A stretch of 34,414 bases of DNA, taken from positions 1-34,414 of the forward strand of contig SAAR01000005.1 in NCBI GenBank assembly GCA_009916335.1, written 5' to 3'. This stretch comes from Erysipelotrichia bacterium. Lineage in GTDB: Bacteria; Bacillota_I; Bacilli_A; Erysipelotrichales; Erysipelotrichaceae. Below the pieces are notes generated by a model, which worked only from the letters and a program-made list of their open reading frames with translations, searched no databases and was not told where the DNA came from. The translations under genes and the position numbers were made by a program. Shown here piece by piece: positions 16,801-24,834 of this stretch; positions within the stretch are counted from its first letter, which is position 1; each line of letters starts with the position of its first letter.

Positions 16801-18171
16801 GTGTTTAGAGCAGGGACCATTGGTACCGTCGCAGATAAAACAGCCTTTGGATATGTGAAGGGATATTGTGAAGAAATGGGTATTGAAAATATGTCTACTG
16901 CACAAACCTTATATTTGTCAAAGCAATGTGCTGGTGTTAAACGAGCAAGTGGACAACACCCAGGAGGAATTATTGTCATTCCTAATGATATGGACGTGCA
17001 TGATTTTACACCGATTCAATATACTGCCAATGATGCCACTTCCGAATGGAAAACAACGCACTTTGATTTCCACCGTATTCATGATAATGTCTTAAAGTTT
17101 GATATTTTGGGACATGTCGATCCTACGGCAATGAAATTTTTAGAGCGTATTAGTGGCTTAGATGTGCGTAAAATACCGATGAATGATCGTGCTACCATGT
17201 CGATTTTCTCAAGTGTGGAAGCATTAAATATTGATACAAGCAAAAATACAGAAAAAACAGGGGCAGCAGGGATTCCAGAATTTGGAACTGCCTTTGTGCG
17301 TGGGATCTTGGAACTTACAAAACCAACAACCTTTGATGAACTATTAAAAATATCAGGTTTATCGCATGGAACGGACGTTTGGTTAAACAATGCAAAAGAT
17401 TTGATTGATGCCAATATATGTACACTAAAAGATGTCATTGGTTGTCGTGATGATATTATGGTTTATTTATTGCACAAAGGATTAAAACCGAAATTAGCCT
17501 TTACGATTATGGAAAGCGTGCGTAAAGGGAAAGGACTCAAAGAGGAATGGATTCCAGAAATGAAAGCATGTGGTGTGGAAGATTACTACATTGAATCCTG
17601 TAAGAAGATTAAATATATGTTCCCAAAAGCACATGCAGTTGCTTATGTTATGATGGCAATTCGTATTGCTTGGTTTAAGGTACATAAACCAATCTTCTAT
17701 TACTGTATGTTTTTCTCACTACGTTGTGATGCGTATGATATTGAAGCGATGATTCATGGAGAATCGAGTATTCGTATGGTAATGAGTAATATACAAGCTC
17801 GTTTAAATAATCCTGAAACAAAGCGTGATGTATCGAAAAAAGAAATGGATACTTTCAATACACTTGAATTAGCATTAGAAATGATTTTGCGAGGGTATCG
17901 CTTTGGCAATATTGACTTAATGCGTTCTGATGCAAAAGACTTTATTCCTGATCCAGAAAATCCTAATGTCATATTACCACCATTTGCAAGTGTTGATGGA
18001 CTAGGGGAAAACGTTGCAATTACGATTGTGGAAGCAAGAAATAAAGGGGCGTTCCTTTCTAAACAGGATTTATCCTCAAGGACAGGATTAAATGGAACAA
18101 ACATTAAAAAGTTAGAAGAATTAGGGGTATTAAACGATTTACAAAACGAAAATCAAATGTCATTATTTTAA
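13837..18171 (+). CDS. polC: DNA polymerase III alpha subunit, PolC type
   Basis: The Gram-positive replicase, 1444 aa, full length. Order: N-terminal domain and OB fold (about 1-300), a PHP domain starting at H307-x-H309 and interrupted by the DEDDh proofreading exonuclease (D401-L-E403-T-T-G, then the H-N-A-D-F-D motif), the rest of PHP, and the polymerase core. The PolC zinc site C909/C912/C934/C937 and the catalytic P-D-I-D-L-N-F segment (D963, D965) are intact. A C-terminal helix-hairpin-helix tail ends in Q-M-S-L-F, a QxxLF-type clamp-binding motif at the very end. It stands alone between two terminators. The ATG at 13837 is supported by the promoter just upstream, with only a fragmentary AAAGG site. 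Confidence 0.96.
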   Translation: MSEKMNEIYELAQKLKMNDSDLHSFEKAVFLNVPVFHKVSNCMNLAIEFESLLPYHVYDVFVSKLKLHLKCRVSLQMKNRQQDYDVIDMNKYVKQLAQEDPYLKVFMNAFPAYEKGVLTYKYIREEERKMASDNAKRLQEQLLFYGIDCEVVVASLSVDIEMKSVEASVQEEKRPVEVYKQEPKSFKRKNVKEYMAMPIKDLTDGMFDIKIQGKIFDKENIEMRNGKIRQNLYITDLNEAIRMQRFERGNLTLEVLNEINAGDYVVAYGSVEYNKFTRDNVFKVIQIDKIQEVKRVDRAKKKRVELHTHTKFSEMDGVCDISEYIKQAAAWGHNAIAISDHMVVQGFPMAQEVVANINKQEREVPFKMLYGVEMNMVDPQLNIVRNVADIELEKGRYCIFDLETTGSSSKYDHIIEFGGQIMDERNIVGSMQTFIKPPVPISAFTTNLTGISENDVVDAKPIEEVIDDILAFIGDRILVAHNADFDVTFLNDLLVRLGREPLKNPVIDTLDLDRSLHKERRAHRLGNVARYYGIKYDEDGAHRADYDANVLVEVFLHMLNEMPNIHTLEQLSQMYDESCFTKVRTKHVTVLARNAQGLKELFELVSLSHVKYLAEKSKSGNTVVAEPRILRSEIEKRRVNGNLLIGSSCVNSDVFEIAQTRGDVYLKQVIDFYDYIEVQPLPVYMHLVHRGAISDVERLKEIVATIVRVGKQCNKIVVASGDVHYCDPNQKQLRDIYIAAQAVGGVHHPLYIYNQERRRNTPAPDQHLRTTDEMLSAFAFLGDELANEIVVENTNRIADMVEPIYPVKDRLYPPSIDGCAQKLSDICYQTAHEIYGDPLPDIVEKRLKRELDSIIGNGFEVVYYVSHLLVKKSLDDGYMVGSRGSVGSSFVATMSNITEVNPLAPHYVCPQCKFSEFFSDGRIASGYDLPDKKCPKCGAQLHVDGQDIPFETFLGFEGDKVPDIDLNFSGDYQPTAHAYTKEVFGEDHVFRAGTIGTVADKTAFGYVKGYCEEMGIENMSTAQTLYLSKQCAGVKRASGQHPGGIIVIPNDMDVHDFTPIQYTANDATSEWKTTHFDFHRIHDNVLKFDILGHVDPTAMKFLERISGLDVRKIPMNDRATMSIFSSVEALNIDTSKNTEKTGAAGIPEFGTAFVRGILELTKPTTFDELLKISGLSHGTDVWLNNAKDLIDANICTLKDVIGCRDDIMVYLLHKGLKPKLAFTIMESVRKGKGLKEEWIPEMKACGVEDYYIESCKKIKYMFPKAHAVAYVMMAIRIAWFKVHKPIFYYCMFFSLRCDAYDIEAMIHGESSIRMVMSNIQARLNNPETKRDVSKKEMDTFNTLELALEMILRGYRFGNIDLMRSDAKDFIPDPENPNVILPPFASVDGLGENVAITIVEARNKGAFLSKQDLSSRTGLNGTNIKKLEELGVLNDLQNENQMSLF

Positions 18172-18187
18172 AGAATATAACTAAATG

Positions 18188-18214
18188 AGGCTACTGAAAA
18201 GGTATGCCTTTTTT
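18188..18214 (+). terminator. Probable terminator after polC
   Basis: AAAAGG (18197-18202) and CCTTTT (18207-18212) form a tight stem with TATG loop and trailing TT; AGGC (18188-18191)/GCCT (18206-18209) is an alternative pairing. Either ends in a U-run. Confidence 0.6.
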
Positions 18215-18237
18215 GATGCAAAAAAGTAAATATTTCC

Positions 18238-18266
18238 TATACAAAAACAAAGCAAAAGAGTATAAT
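18238..18266 (+). promoter_or_regulatory. Promoter of the mraZ (dcw) operon
   Basis: TATAAT at 18261-18266 with TATACA at 18238-18243, spacer 17. A second, extended -10 (TGG-TATAAA, 18269-18277) overlaps the repeat array and could be an alternative start. Confidence 0.55.
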
Positions 18267-18304
18267 GGTGGTATAAAGTAGCACGAAGTGGTAGAAAGTG
18301 GGTG
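18265..18304 (+). promoter_or_regulatory. MraZ operator: four direct repeats every 10 bp
   Basis: GTGG occurs at 18268, 18288 and 18298 with GTAG at 18278, so four boxes start exactly 10 bp apart (consensus AAAGTGG). MraZ binds such helically phased GTGG/TGGG repeats in its own promoter in several bacteria. The boxes cover the transcript start region and the mraZ ribosome binding site. Confidence 0.82.
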
Positions 18305-18309
18305 ATAAT

Positions 18310-18765
18310 ATGTCGGAAACAATGTTATTTAATAGTTTTATTGGTGAATATGCACATAACATTGATAAAAAGGGACGTATTATTATTCCTGCTAAATTTC
18401 GTGATGCTTATGAGGGAAAGTTAATCGTTTCCAAAGGGCTAGATGGTTGTTTAAATTTATATACCATTGCTCAGTGGAATCAGATGATGCAACAATTAAT
18501 GAGTCTTCCTAATACAAAAAAAGAAACGAGATTATTCAAGCGTAATCTAGCTGCCAAAGCAAGTGAATGTGAAATTGATAATCAAGGGCGTATTTTAATT
18601 CCTGCGAATCTAGTAAAAGAAGCACAATTACAAAAAGAGTGTTTTGTGATTGGAACTGGTAATACCGTTGAAATTTGGTCGAAGGAAAGATGGGACGCTT
18701 ACAACGAAGAACATAGCGATGATTTTGAAGAAGTCGCAGAAACATTAACGGAGTTTTTGATATAG
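18310..18765 (+). CDS. mraZ: MraZ transcriptional regulator of the dcw cluster
   Basis: MraZ, 151 aa, a ring-forming DNA-binding repressor with two AbrB-like half-domains: I-D-K-K-G-R-I-I-I-P-A-K-F (about residues 18-30) and I-D-N-Q-G-R-I-L-I-P-A (about 90-100). It binds direct repeats upstream of its own operon and tunes division-gene expression. I chose ATG 18310, since AAAGTGGGTGAT just before it resembles the full anti-16S sequence; a GTG at 18298 lies inside the operator and would overlap that site. The protein has a few residues more than usual before F-I-G-E-Y. Its stop is directly followed, with no gap, by the rsmH ATG, as in the conserved dcw order. Confidence 0.94.
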   Translation: MSETMLFNSFIGEYAHNIDKKGRIIIPAKFRDAYEGKLIVSKGLDGCLNLYTIAQWNQMMQQLMSLPNTKKETRLFKRNLAAKASECEIDNQGRILIPANLVKEAQLQKECFVIGTGNTVEIWSKERWDAYNEEHSDDFEEVAETLTEFLI

Positions 18766-19698
18766 ATGGAACATTACAGTGTGTTGTTAAAGGAATGCAT
18801 TCATTACTTAGCGATTAAGGAAGACGGTATCTATGTAGATGGAACACTCGGTAGAGCAGGGCATAGCAGTGAAATATTAAAAAGATTAACAAGTGGTCAT
18901 CTATATGCATTTGATAAAGATCAAGAGGCCATTGAACAATGCAATATAAAATTAAGTGCAATTAGTGATCGTTTCACATTAATTCACAGTGATTTTTCCA
19001 CAATGAAAGATATATTGCAACAGCAAGGAGTAGAAGGAATTGATGGCTTACTATTAGATTTAGGGGTAAGTTCACCACAATTTGATGAAGCAAAGCGTGG
19101 TTTCTCCTATCGTTTTGATGCAAGGTTAGATATGCGTATGGATCAAAGTCAGCCATTAAGTGCTTATGAAGTAGTGAATACATATGCTTATGAAGATTTG
19201 GTTAGAATATTTTTCAAATATGGGGAAGAAAAGTTTGCTAAACAAATCGCTCGTAAAATTGAACAAAAAAGAGTTATAAAACCAATTGAAACAACATTTG
19301 AACTAGTTGATGTAATTAAATCAGCATTACCAGCTAAGGTGTTAAATAGCAAAGGACACCCAGCTAAAAAGATATTTCAAGCAATTCGCATTGAAGTGAA
19401 TGATGAATTAGCTAGTTTGAAAAAAACATTAGATGAGATGATTCCTTTTTTAAAGGTAAATGGCAGAATCTGTGTGATTAGTTTTCATTCTTTGGAAGAT
19501 CGCATTGTCAAAGAAACATTTAATACCTATGCGAAAGCAGAAAAGGTAGATAAACGTATTGTGATGATGCCAGATGAAATTGAAGAAAAACCTTATCGGT
19601 TAGTAGAAAGAAAGCCAATTTTGGCAGATGAACAAGAATTGATGGAAAATAAACGTTCGCATAGTGCGAAATTAAGAGTGTTAGAAAGGATAAAATAG
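18766..19698 (+). CDS. rsmH: 16S rRNA m4C1402 methyltransferase RsmH (MraW)
   Basis: RsmH, 310 aa, N4-methylates C1402 in the ribosomal P site using SAM. The SAM loop D25-G-T-L-G-R-A-G-H-S (25-34) matches the family G-T-x-G-x-G-G-H-S with Ala in place of one Gly. The [12 protein letters not shown] motif (about 97-108), the R-x-D-M-R-M motif, and the C-terminal [12 protein letters not shown] motif are intact. The start abuts the mraZ stop; a ribosome binding site is not obvious because mraZ coding sequence ends there, so coupling is likely. ftsL begins one base after its stop. Confidence 0.96.
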   Translation: MEHYSVLLKECIHYLAIKEDGIYVDGTLGRAGHSSEILKRLTSGHLYAFDKDQEAIEQCNIKLSAISDRFTLIHSDFSTMKDILQQQGVEGIDGLLLDLGVSSPQFDEAKRGFSYRFDARLDMRMDQSQPLSAYEVVNTYAYEDLVRIFFKYGEEKFAKQIARKIEQKRVIKPIETTFELVDVIKSALPAKVLNSKGHPAKKIFQAIRIEVNDELASLKKTLDEMIPFLKVNGRICVISFHSLEDRIVKETFNTYAKAEKVDKRIVMMPDEIEEKPYRLVERKPILADEQELMENKRSHSAKLRVLERIK

Positions 19699-19699
19699 T

Positions 19700-20002
19700 A
19701 TGGCGAAGATTATCAAGAGAAAAAGAAGAATTAAAGTAGAAAGCTTAATTACCATTGTTTTTGCAGTTGCTTGCATTTCATTTTTATTTTCAATTACTGT
19801 ATTACGTTCACAAAATGTGTTATTATCAAGAGCGAGCAATGAAATTGAAAGAAGTAATGATAAATTAGCGAATGATGTAGCTAATTTAGAAGTAGAAGTA
19901 AAACAACTTGATAATCGTGATCGTATTTTGGAAATTGCCAAAGAACATGGTTTAAGTGTCAATCAAGATAGCATTGTGTCTGTTGTGAGTGATGGCGAAT
20001 AA
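19700..20002 (+). CDS. ftsL: FtsL-like cell division protein
   Basis: Small bitopic protein of 100 aa. A basic cytoplasmic tail (K-R-K-R-R-I-K, residues 6-12), one membrane helix (about 16-36) and an extracytoplasmic coiled coil (about 45-80) match FtsL, which bridges FtsB/DivIC and the division transpeptidase at the septum. The sequence itself is weakly conserved, as usual for FtsL; position between rsmH and the division PBP is the main support. The ATG is preceded by AAAGGA. DivIC is not seen in this window. Confidence 0.85.
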   Translation: MAKIIKRKRRIKVESLITIVFAVACISFLFSITVLRSQNVLLSRASNEIERSNDKLANDVANLEVEVKQLDNRDRILEIAKEHGLSVNQDSIVSVVSDGE

Positions 20003-20052
20003 AAAAGAGAATCAAGGGTAGGGAGAATAATTCAATAGTCTGGGGGATTTTC

Positions 20053-22248
20053 ATGGTAAAACGTAGAAATCGATACATACAAACAAATAAAAGAGTCATT
20101 AAAATTATGATTTTTTTCTCTATCATTATGACATTGGTAGTTTCCAATGTCCTTTTTACTATGATAAGTGGAGAACATTTTCGTAGTGGAAAAAATGTGT
20201 TAGCTTTCAATAGTAGTGATAATATTGTACAGGAAATCGTGAGTGCTAATCGTGGCTCTATTTATGATCGTAATAAAGAAGTAATTGCACAGGATATTAA
20301 AGCGTATAATTTATTAGCCATTGTCGATGAAAATCGTGTCAATGCTAGTGATGAGCCTGCCCATGTGGTTGATGTGGATAAAACGGCGGAAGCATTGGCT
20401 CCTATTTTAGAGGTAGAAGCTGATAAATTAAAAAAGATTTTAAATGATGCGATAAAAGCAAAACAGTACCAAACGGAATTTACACCGTATGGAAAAAGGT
20501 TGAGTGCCCAACAGAAAGAAGACATAGAGGCATTGAAATTACCTGGTTTGGAGTTTGTAGAATCTAGTGATCGTGTATATCCTATTGGTACGTTAGCATC
20601 ACAGATGATTGGTTATGCACAATATGATTATGATGAAGAACGTATTAAAGGTGTGATGGGGATTGAACAGTTCTACGATGATGAATTAGCGGGTAGTGAT
20701 GGTAAAATCTCATATCAGAAAGATAGTACAGGATATTATTTACCGAAAACTAAAAAAGTGTTAAAAAATGCAGAAAATGGGAATGATATATATTTAACGA
20801 TTGATAAAAATGTACAGCTAGCTGTGGAAAAAGCATTGAGTGAAACAATGGAAACTAATAGTGCAGAAAAAGCATGGTGTGTGGTCATGGAGGCAAAGAC
20901 AGGGAAAGTGCTAGCACAAGCTGGTTATCCTACTTTTGATTTAAATGATCGTAGTGAAATTAAGGAATTTACGAATTTACCATCAGAATTTGGTTTTGAA
21001 CCTGGTTCTGTTATGAAACCATTTGTGATTGCAGGAGCAATGGAAGATGGTGTATATAATGGAAGTGCAACGTTTCCTTCGCATGCGACAAGTATGGGTT
21101 TAGATGCCAATGGTAATTTAGCATATGTAAATGAGGGAAGTAATAATTGGTTAATTACGGTAAATGATGCGGAAGGAAAAGACTATGGAACGATTTCATA
21201 CGATGAAGGTTTAATTCGTTCTACGAATACCGTAATTGCGAATTTGTTCATCAATTATTTTAACGTGAATCGTAATATTGAATATTTAAAGAAATTCGGT
21301 TTCTTTGATTATTTGAATATTGACGGTTTAATGGAAACAAAAGGATTATTAAATACACAAAGTGTAACAGATAAAATTACACTAGGTTTTGGACAGGGAT
21401 CACAGGTCAGTGCATATCAGTTAATTGAAGCCTATTCTGCCTTGTTTGGTGATGGGTGTACAGTGAAACCATATGTGATTGATAAAATTGTGAATCCGAA
21501 TACAGGGAAAACAACATACAAAGGAAAAAGCCAAAAATCAGAACAAATCATCTCCGCAGATACAGCAAAACAAGTACAGGCATTATTAAAGCGAGTGGTA
21601 GATGAGCCTTATGGGACTGCACATTCTTATCAGATGAGTGATGTAAGTATGATGGCAAAAACAGGAACAGGGGAAATTGCCGTAGATGGTAGGTATTCAA
21701 GAAGTATATTCACTAGTTCTATTATGGCAGCAGCTCCTGCTGAGAATCCTGAAGTAATTGTCTATTATGCATTTCAAAGTGGAAATATTAAAAATTATGA
21801 TCGCTCTTTCTTTAAAGAAATTGTAAGGGAGGCGTTATTGGCAGTGAGTGGATATGAAAATGCAAATACAAATGAAAGTGCAACCGTAGCGAATTTTAAT
21901 ACCTTTACAATGCCTTCGTTGGTGAATCATTCAACTACTTATGCACAGGAAAAGTTAGCTCCATATACAAGTAATGTTGTTTATATTGGCGATGGATCAA
22001 CCATCATTTCCCAATATCCGAATGCAGATACTTCTACTATTTCCTCACAGAAAATTTTCTTACTAACAGATGGTGTGAATATTACAATGCCTAATATGAG
22101 TGGCTGGACAAGAAAAGATGTAAAACTGTTTGCAAAGTTAAGTAACATTAGTATTGAAACAAATGGTTCAGGTGCCGTTGTTTCTCAAAGTGTAGCAGAG
22201 GGAACGATTATTAATAATGATAGTAAGGTTAGTGTGGAATTAAAATAA
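20053..22248 (+). CDS. pbpB: Division transpeptidase, class B PBP with PASTA domains
   Basis: Class B penicillin-binding protein, 731 aa (PBP2B/FtsI type), cross-linking septal peptidoglycan. Order: cytoplasmic basic tail, membrane helix (about 18-38), dimerisation domain beginning with A-N-R-G-S-I-Y-D-R (about 70-78), transpeptidase domain with S319-V-M-K322 nucleophile, S390-T-N392 and K536-T-G-T, and two C-terminal PASTA repeats (about 618-672 and 676-731). The GGGGG at 20041-20045 serves the ATG. PASTA domains bind peptidoglycan or muropeptides and are typical of Firmicute division PBPs. It is the last gene of the dcw segment here: a strong terminator follows, and mraY, murD and ftsW are not adjacent. 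Confidence 0.95.
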   Translation: MVKRRNRYIQTNKRVIKIMIFFSIIMTLVVSNVLFTMISGEHFRSGKNVLAFNSSDNIVQEIVSANRGSIYDRNKEVIAQDIKAYNLLAIVDENRVNASDEPAHVVDVDKTAEALAPILEVEADKLKKILNDAIKAKQYQTEFTPYGKRLSAQQKEDIEALKLPGLEFVESSDRVYPIGTLASQMIGYAQYDYDEERIKGVMGIEQFYDDELAGSDGKISYQKDSTGYYLPKTKKVLKNAENGNDIYLTIDKNVQLAVEKALSETMETNSAEKAWCVVMEAKTGKVLAQAGYPTFDLNDRSEIKEFTNLPSEFGFEPGSVMKPFVIAGAMEDGVYNGSATFPSHATSMGLDANGNLAYVNEGSNNWLITVNDAEGKDYGTISYDEGLIRSTNTVIANLFINYFNVNRNIEYLKKFGFFDYLNIDGLMETKGLLNTQSVTDKITLGFGQGSQVSAYQLIEAYSALFGDGCTVKPYVIDKIVNPNTGKTTYKGKSQKSEQIISADTAKQVQALLKRVVDEPYGTAHSYQMSDVSMMAKTGTGEIAVDGRYSRSIFTSSIMAAAPAENPEVIVYYAFQSGNIKNYDRSFFKEIVREALLAVSGYENANTNESATVANFNTFTMPSLVNHSTTYAQEKLAPYTSNVVYIGDGSTIISQYPNADTSTISSQKIFLLTDGVNITMPNMSGWTRKDVKLFAKLSNISIETNGSGAVVSQSVAEGTIINNDSKVSVELK

Positions 22249-22266
22249 TATGATTATTTGTCAACG

Positions 22267-22314
22267 ATAGCTTATTCTTGATGTGTACCTATACATCAAA
22301 ATAAGCTATTTTTT
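22267..22314 (+). terminator. Long terminator closing the dcw operon
   Basis: ATAGCTTATT (22267-22276) plus TTGATGT (22278-22284) pair with ACATCAA (22293-22299) plus AATAAGCTAT (22300-22309): about 17-19 bp with one bulged C, then TTTTT. It begins 18 nt after the pbpB stop and opens the 322-bp gap before the methyltransferase gene. Confidence 0.9.
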
Positions 22315-22382
22315 ATAACATTTCATAAATAGTAAGGTTTAATAATAACGAAATCAATAAAAAAATGGCACTAATTGTATCG

Positions 22383-22411
22383 TTGACTAGATTTACTAGA
22401 AATAGTAAGAT
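22383..22411 (+). promoter_or_regulatory. Promoter of the leader-methyltransferase unit
   Basis: TTGACT (22383-22388) and TAAGAT (22406-22411) with a 17-nt spacer. The transcript would begin near 22418 and carry a leader of about 150 nt. Confidence 0.65.
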
Positions 22412-22435
22412 AAAAAAGAAGGGTGGGACACTGTA

Positions 22436-22486
22436 ATGAAAAAGTGGACGAAACGAGATAAATGCTCAGTGCAGTTAAAAAACTGA
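22436..22486 (+). CDS. Putative 16-residue leader peptide
   Basis: ATG at 22436 with AAGGGTGG (22420-22426) 9 nt upstream encodes M-K-K-W-T-K-R-D-K-C-S-V-Q-L-K-N and a TGA stop. It lies on the predicted transcript before the methyltransferase, and its last codons overlap the 5' arms of two mutually exclusive hairpins. This is the layout of translational attenuators (as before erm-type genes), but no known stalling motif is recognised, so the peptide may be chance. Confidence 0.4.
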   Translation: MKKWTKRDKCSVQLKN

Positions 22487-22542
22487 TGACAGATTGTACT
22501 GAGCAAAAATAATAAATGTTATCGGGCATAACTGCACTTTTT
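22464..22542 (+). promoter_or_regulatory. Competing hairpins, probable attenuator
   Basis: Hairpin 1 pairs GCTCAGT (22464-22470) with ACTGAGC (22498-22504), extendable to 13 pairs with G-U pairs. Hairpin 2 pairs AGTGCAGTTA (22468-22477) perfectly with TAACTGCACT (22529-22538) and runs into TTTTT, a terminator-like end. They share 22468-22477 and cannot coexist. A small third stem (GTTAT/ATAAC, 22518-22532) also competes with hairpin 2. Confidence 0.5.
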
Positions 22543-22570
22543 AAGAAGTTGACAAAAAAGGAGCAGATTT

Positions 22571-23322
22571 ATGGAAAAAGAAAGATTAAAAAAACTACTT
22601 TTAGATGAGGAAAAGAAAGCTTTCATAGGCTGGGATTTCTCTTATTTGCATGGTCGAATAAAAGATGAACAATTTGATTGGGATTATGAAACAATCATTA
22701 GACAATATTTAGAAACAGATATGCAATTGTTGGATATGGGAACTGGTGGTGGAGAATTTTTATTAACACTACAACACCCTTATCATCATACCTCCGTTAC
22801 TGAAGGCTATTTAGCGAATTATAAGCTATGTCTAAAGACATTAGCACCTTTAGGTATACAAGTGAAAAGAAACGATGATGTGCAGCATATACCCTATCCA
22901 GATCATTCATTTGATATTGTTATCAATCGCCATGAATCCTATGATTTAGCAGAAGTGAAACGGGTGTTAAAAGAAAATGGAATCTTTATTACGCAACAGA
23001 TAGGAAAGCAAAATGATGTTGATTTAGTCGAAAGAGTCTTAAATAAAAAAGTAAGTGTCGATTCACAAAACGATTTAACTCATGCATTGCAAAAAGCAAA
23101 AGAGTTAGGGTTCAGAGTGCTTATGGCAAAAGAGGCAATCACACCAATTCTTTTTTATGATTTAGGGCATTCGTCTATTTTGCGAAAATTATTTCATGGG
23201 AATTTGTCGGCTTTACTGTAGATAAGTGTTTTTCTCAATTATTAAAGATGCAAGAAGAAATTGAGAAAAACGGCTATATCGAAGGCAAAGAACATCATTA
23301 TCTAATGGTGATGAAAAAATAA
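22571..23322 (+). pseudogene. Class I SAM methyltransferase broken by a frameshift
   Basis: The frame from ATG 22571 (AAAAAAGGAG at 22554-22563) encodes a Rossmann-fold methyltransferase with motif I L-D-M-G-T-G-G-G-E (54-62) and the post-motif segment P-Y-P-D-H-S-F-D-I-V, then stops at 23221 with an atypical tail. At the G-run 23165-23167 the downstream coding continues in another frame: A-F-V-Y-F-A-K-I-I, S-W-E-F-V-G-F, and on to V-M-K-K and TAA at 23320-23322 (51 codons). Adding one G would give a continuous protein of about 250 aa whose C-terminus fits the family. So a single G has been lost, by mutation or sequencing error. Substrate unknown. As given, the product lacks the last quarter of the fold. 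Confidence 0.8.
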
Positions 23323-23356
23323 AGAAGTTGATTTAGAGATATAGTTTACTATCAAA

Positions 23357-23401
23357 ATAAGCATGTATTAACACCTATTAAGGCAGTTAACACATGCTTA
23401 T
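23357..23401. terminator. Bidirectional hairpin between converging genes
   Basis: ATAAGCATGT (23357-23366) pairs with ACATGCTTAT (23392-23401), continued by TTAAC/GTTAA across one mismatch: 15 bp in total. It lies between the end of the methyltransferase remnant and the end of the minus-strand DUF2130 gene. U-runs are short on both sides. Confidence 0.7.
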
Positions 23402-23403
23402 TA

Positions 23404-24693
23404 TTATTTATCTAATTCATCAAAGCGAGCTTTCATGGTTGGATTTTTACTAACTAATTTTTTAACGCTTAAATCCTCTGCTTTATTATTTGCTAATCGT
23501 AAATTGTTTTCTGATGATAATAATGCATCTTTTGTTTTTTGTAGATGAATGATTGTTTTATCAATTTCATCTATGGCTGTTTTAAAACGTCTGCTTGCTA
23601 AATCGTAATTTCTAGCAAATGCGTCTTTAAAAGTGTTTAAATCATCTTCAAAGCGAGTAATATCAATGTTTTGTTCTCTGATTAAAGCAATCTCTTGTTT
23701 GTATTTTAAAGAATTCATAGCAGCATTTCTAAGTAGGGTAATGATAGGAATAAAAAACTGTGGGCGAATAACATACATTTTTTCATATTCATACGATACA
23801 TCAACAATCCCATTATTATAAAAATCATTGTCATTTTCTAGCATAGAAACTAAAATAGCGTATTCACAATTTTTTTCTTTACGATCTTTATCTAACTCTT
23901 TAAAAAAATGTTCATTTTTCTTTTTTGTTGCTGTTTGATCCTCTTCATTTTTCATTTCAAACATAATGGAAATAATCTCTGTTCCATTACTATCTACCTC
24001 ACGATAAATGTAATCCCCTTTACTTCCTGTTCGTATATCGTTATCTTTACCAAAATATGCATTAGGGAAAGCACTCATACGAATTTTATTAAATTCATTT
24101 TCACAATGTTTTTCTAAACTTTCACCAATCATCTTGGTAGATTGTTTTGCCCTAAAATCCTTATAAAAAGCAATGACTTCATCTTTTTGTTTTAATTCCA
24201 TCTCATACTTTTCTTTAATCGAATTTTTTTCATTTTCAATCTTTGCTTCTTGAATTTTAATGGTTGAAGAAAGTCTTTCTAGTTCTTGTTGCTTTTGTGA
24301 TTCTACTTGTTTAATCGCTAATTGTTTTTCACTTTCTATCGTTTTTAAGTTTGAAGAAAGCTCAATAATTCTTTTTTCACGTTCAGCGATTTCTTTCTCC
24401 ATTTCTGCACGAATATTATTTTCCACTAATACTTTTTGTTCATGAAAGTTATGAATCTGTCCTTTTAATTGAATAATCTCGTTTTCCTTTTGTGATAATT
24501 CTTCACGATAAGCATTTTTGGCTTTTTCCTCTTTCAGTTTCATCTCACTAGTATATTGTACTTTCGCCTGTTCTAATTTCTCGTGTATTTCTTGATTGAA
24601 TTCTTTTGTGCGTATTTGATTTAAAATATCTGCGTAGCTTTCTTTATCAATGGTAAATAGTTTGCCACAATGAGGACATTTAATTTCATTCAT
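23404..24693 (-). CDS. DUF2130 protein: zinc ribbon, coiled coil, nuclease-like domain
   Basis: DUF2130-family protein, 429 aa. The N-terminus has a C6-P-H-C9 half zinc knuckle, followed by about 150 residues of Glu/Lys-rich coiled coil (about 30-185). The C-terminal part (about 195-340) contains [17 protein letters not shown] and I-M-F-E-M-K-N-E, resembling a PD-(D/E)XK nuclease core (the D of K-G-D-Y and E-M-K). The biological role is not established. Ribosome binding site AAAGGAG lies 9 nt before the ATG. It has its own extended -10 promoter and is transcribed against the methyltransferase remnant. The architecture parallels RmuC at 1319: coiled coil plus nuclease-like fold. Confidence 0.85.
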   Translation of the reverse strand: MNEIKCPHCGKLFTIDKESYADILNQIRTKEFNQEIHEKLEQAKVQYTSEMKLKEEKAKNAYREELSQKENEIIQLKGQIHNFHEQKVLVENNIRAEMEKEIAEREKRIIELSSNLKTIESEKQLAIKQVESQKQQELERLSSTIKIQEAKIENEKNSIKEKYEMELKQKDEVIAFYKDFRAKQSTKMIGESLEKHCENEFNKIRMSAFPNAYFGKDNDIRTGSKGDYIYREVDSNGTEIISIMFEMKNEEDQTATKKKNEHFFKELDKDRKEKNCEYAILVSMLENDNDFYNNGIVDVSYEYEKMYVIRPQFFIPIITLLRNAAMNSLKYKQEIALIREQNIDITRFEDDLNTFKDAFARNYDLASRRFKTAIDEIDKTIIHLQKTKDALLSSENNLRLANNKAEDLSVKKLVSKNPTMKARFDELDK

Positions 24694-24735
24694 GTGTATT
24701 CTCCTTTATTTATGATTCACGTTTTGTTCATTAGC

Positions 24736-24744
24736 ATTATAGCA
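24736..24744 (-). promoter_or_regulatory. Extended -10 promoter of the DUF2130 gene
   Basis: On the minus strand TGC precedes a consensus TATAAT (24741-24736). No good -35 is visible. The transcript would start near 24729, about 36 nt before the ATG. Confidence 0.6.
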
Positions 24745-24834
24745 TAATTCGTATCAATTATCTTTGTTTTTACCCTATTGAAATGAGCATTTACTATCTG
24801 GAAAAGGAAACAATGAAACCTGCTTATTTAGTTG

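Noticed and set aside
17079..17438. Antisense open frame of 119 codons inside polC
   Set aside because: It is opposite a clear polymerase gene, has no ribosome binding site or recognisable motif, and reflects codon bias of the sense strand; the other long antisense frames are the same.
22418..22434. GGGTGGGAC resembling the T-box antiterminator sequence
   Set aside because: A well-placed promoter only about 10-35 nt upstream leaves no room for the stem I and specifier loop a T-box needs, and the following gene is not amino-acid related.
22549..22554. Perfect TTGACA before the methyltransferase
   Set aside because: No -10 follows at the proper distance before the ATG; the sequence lies just behind a ribosome binding site region.
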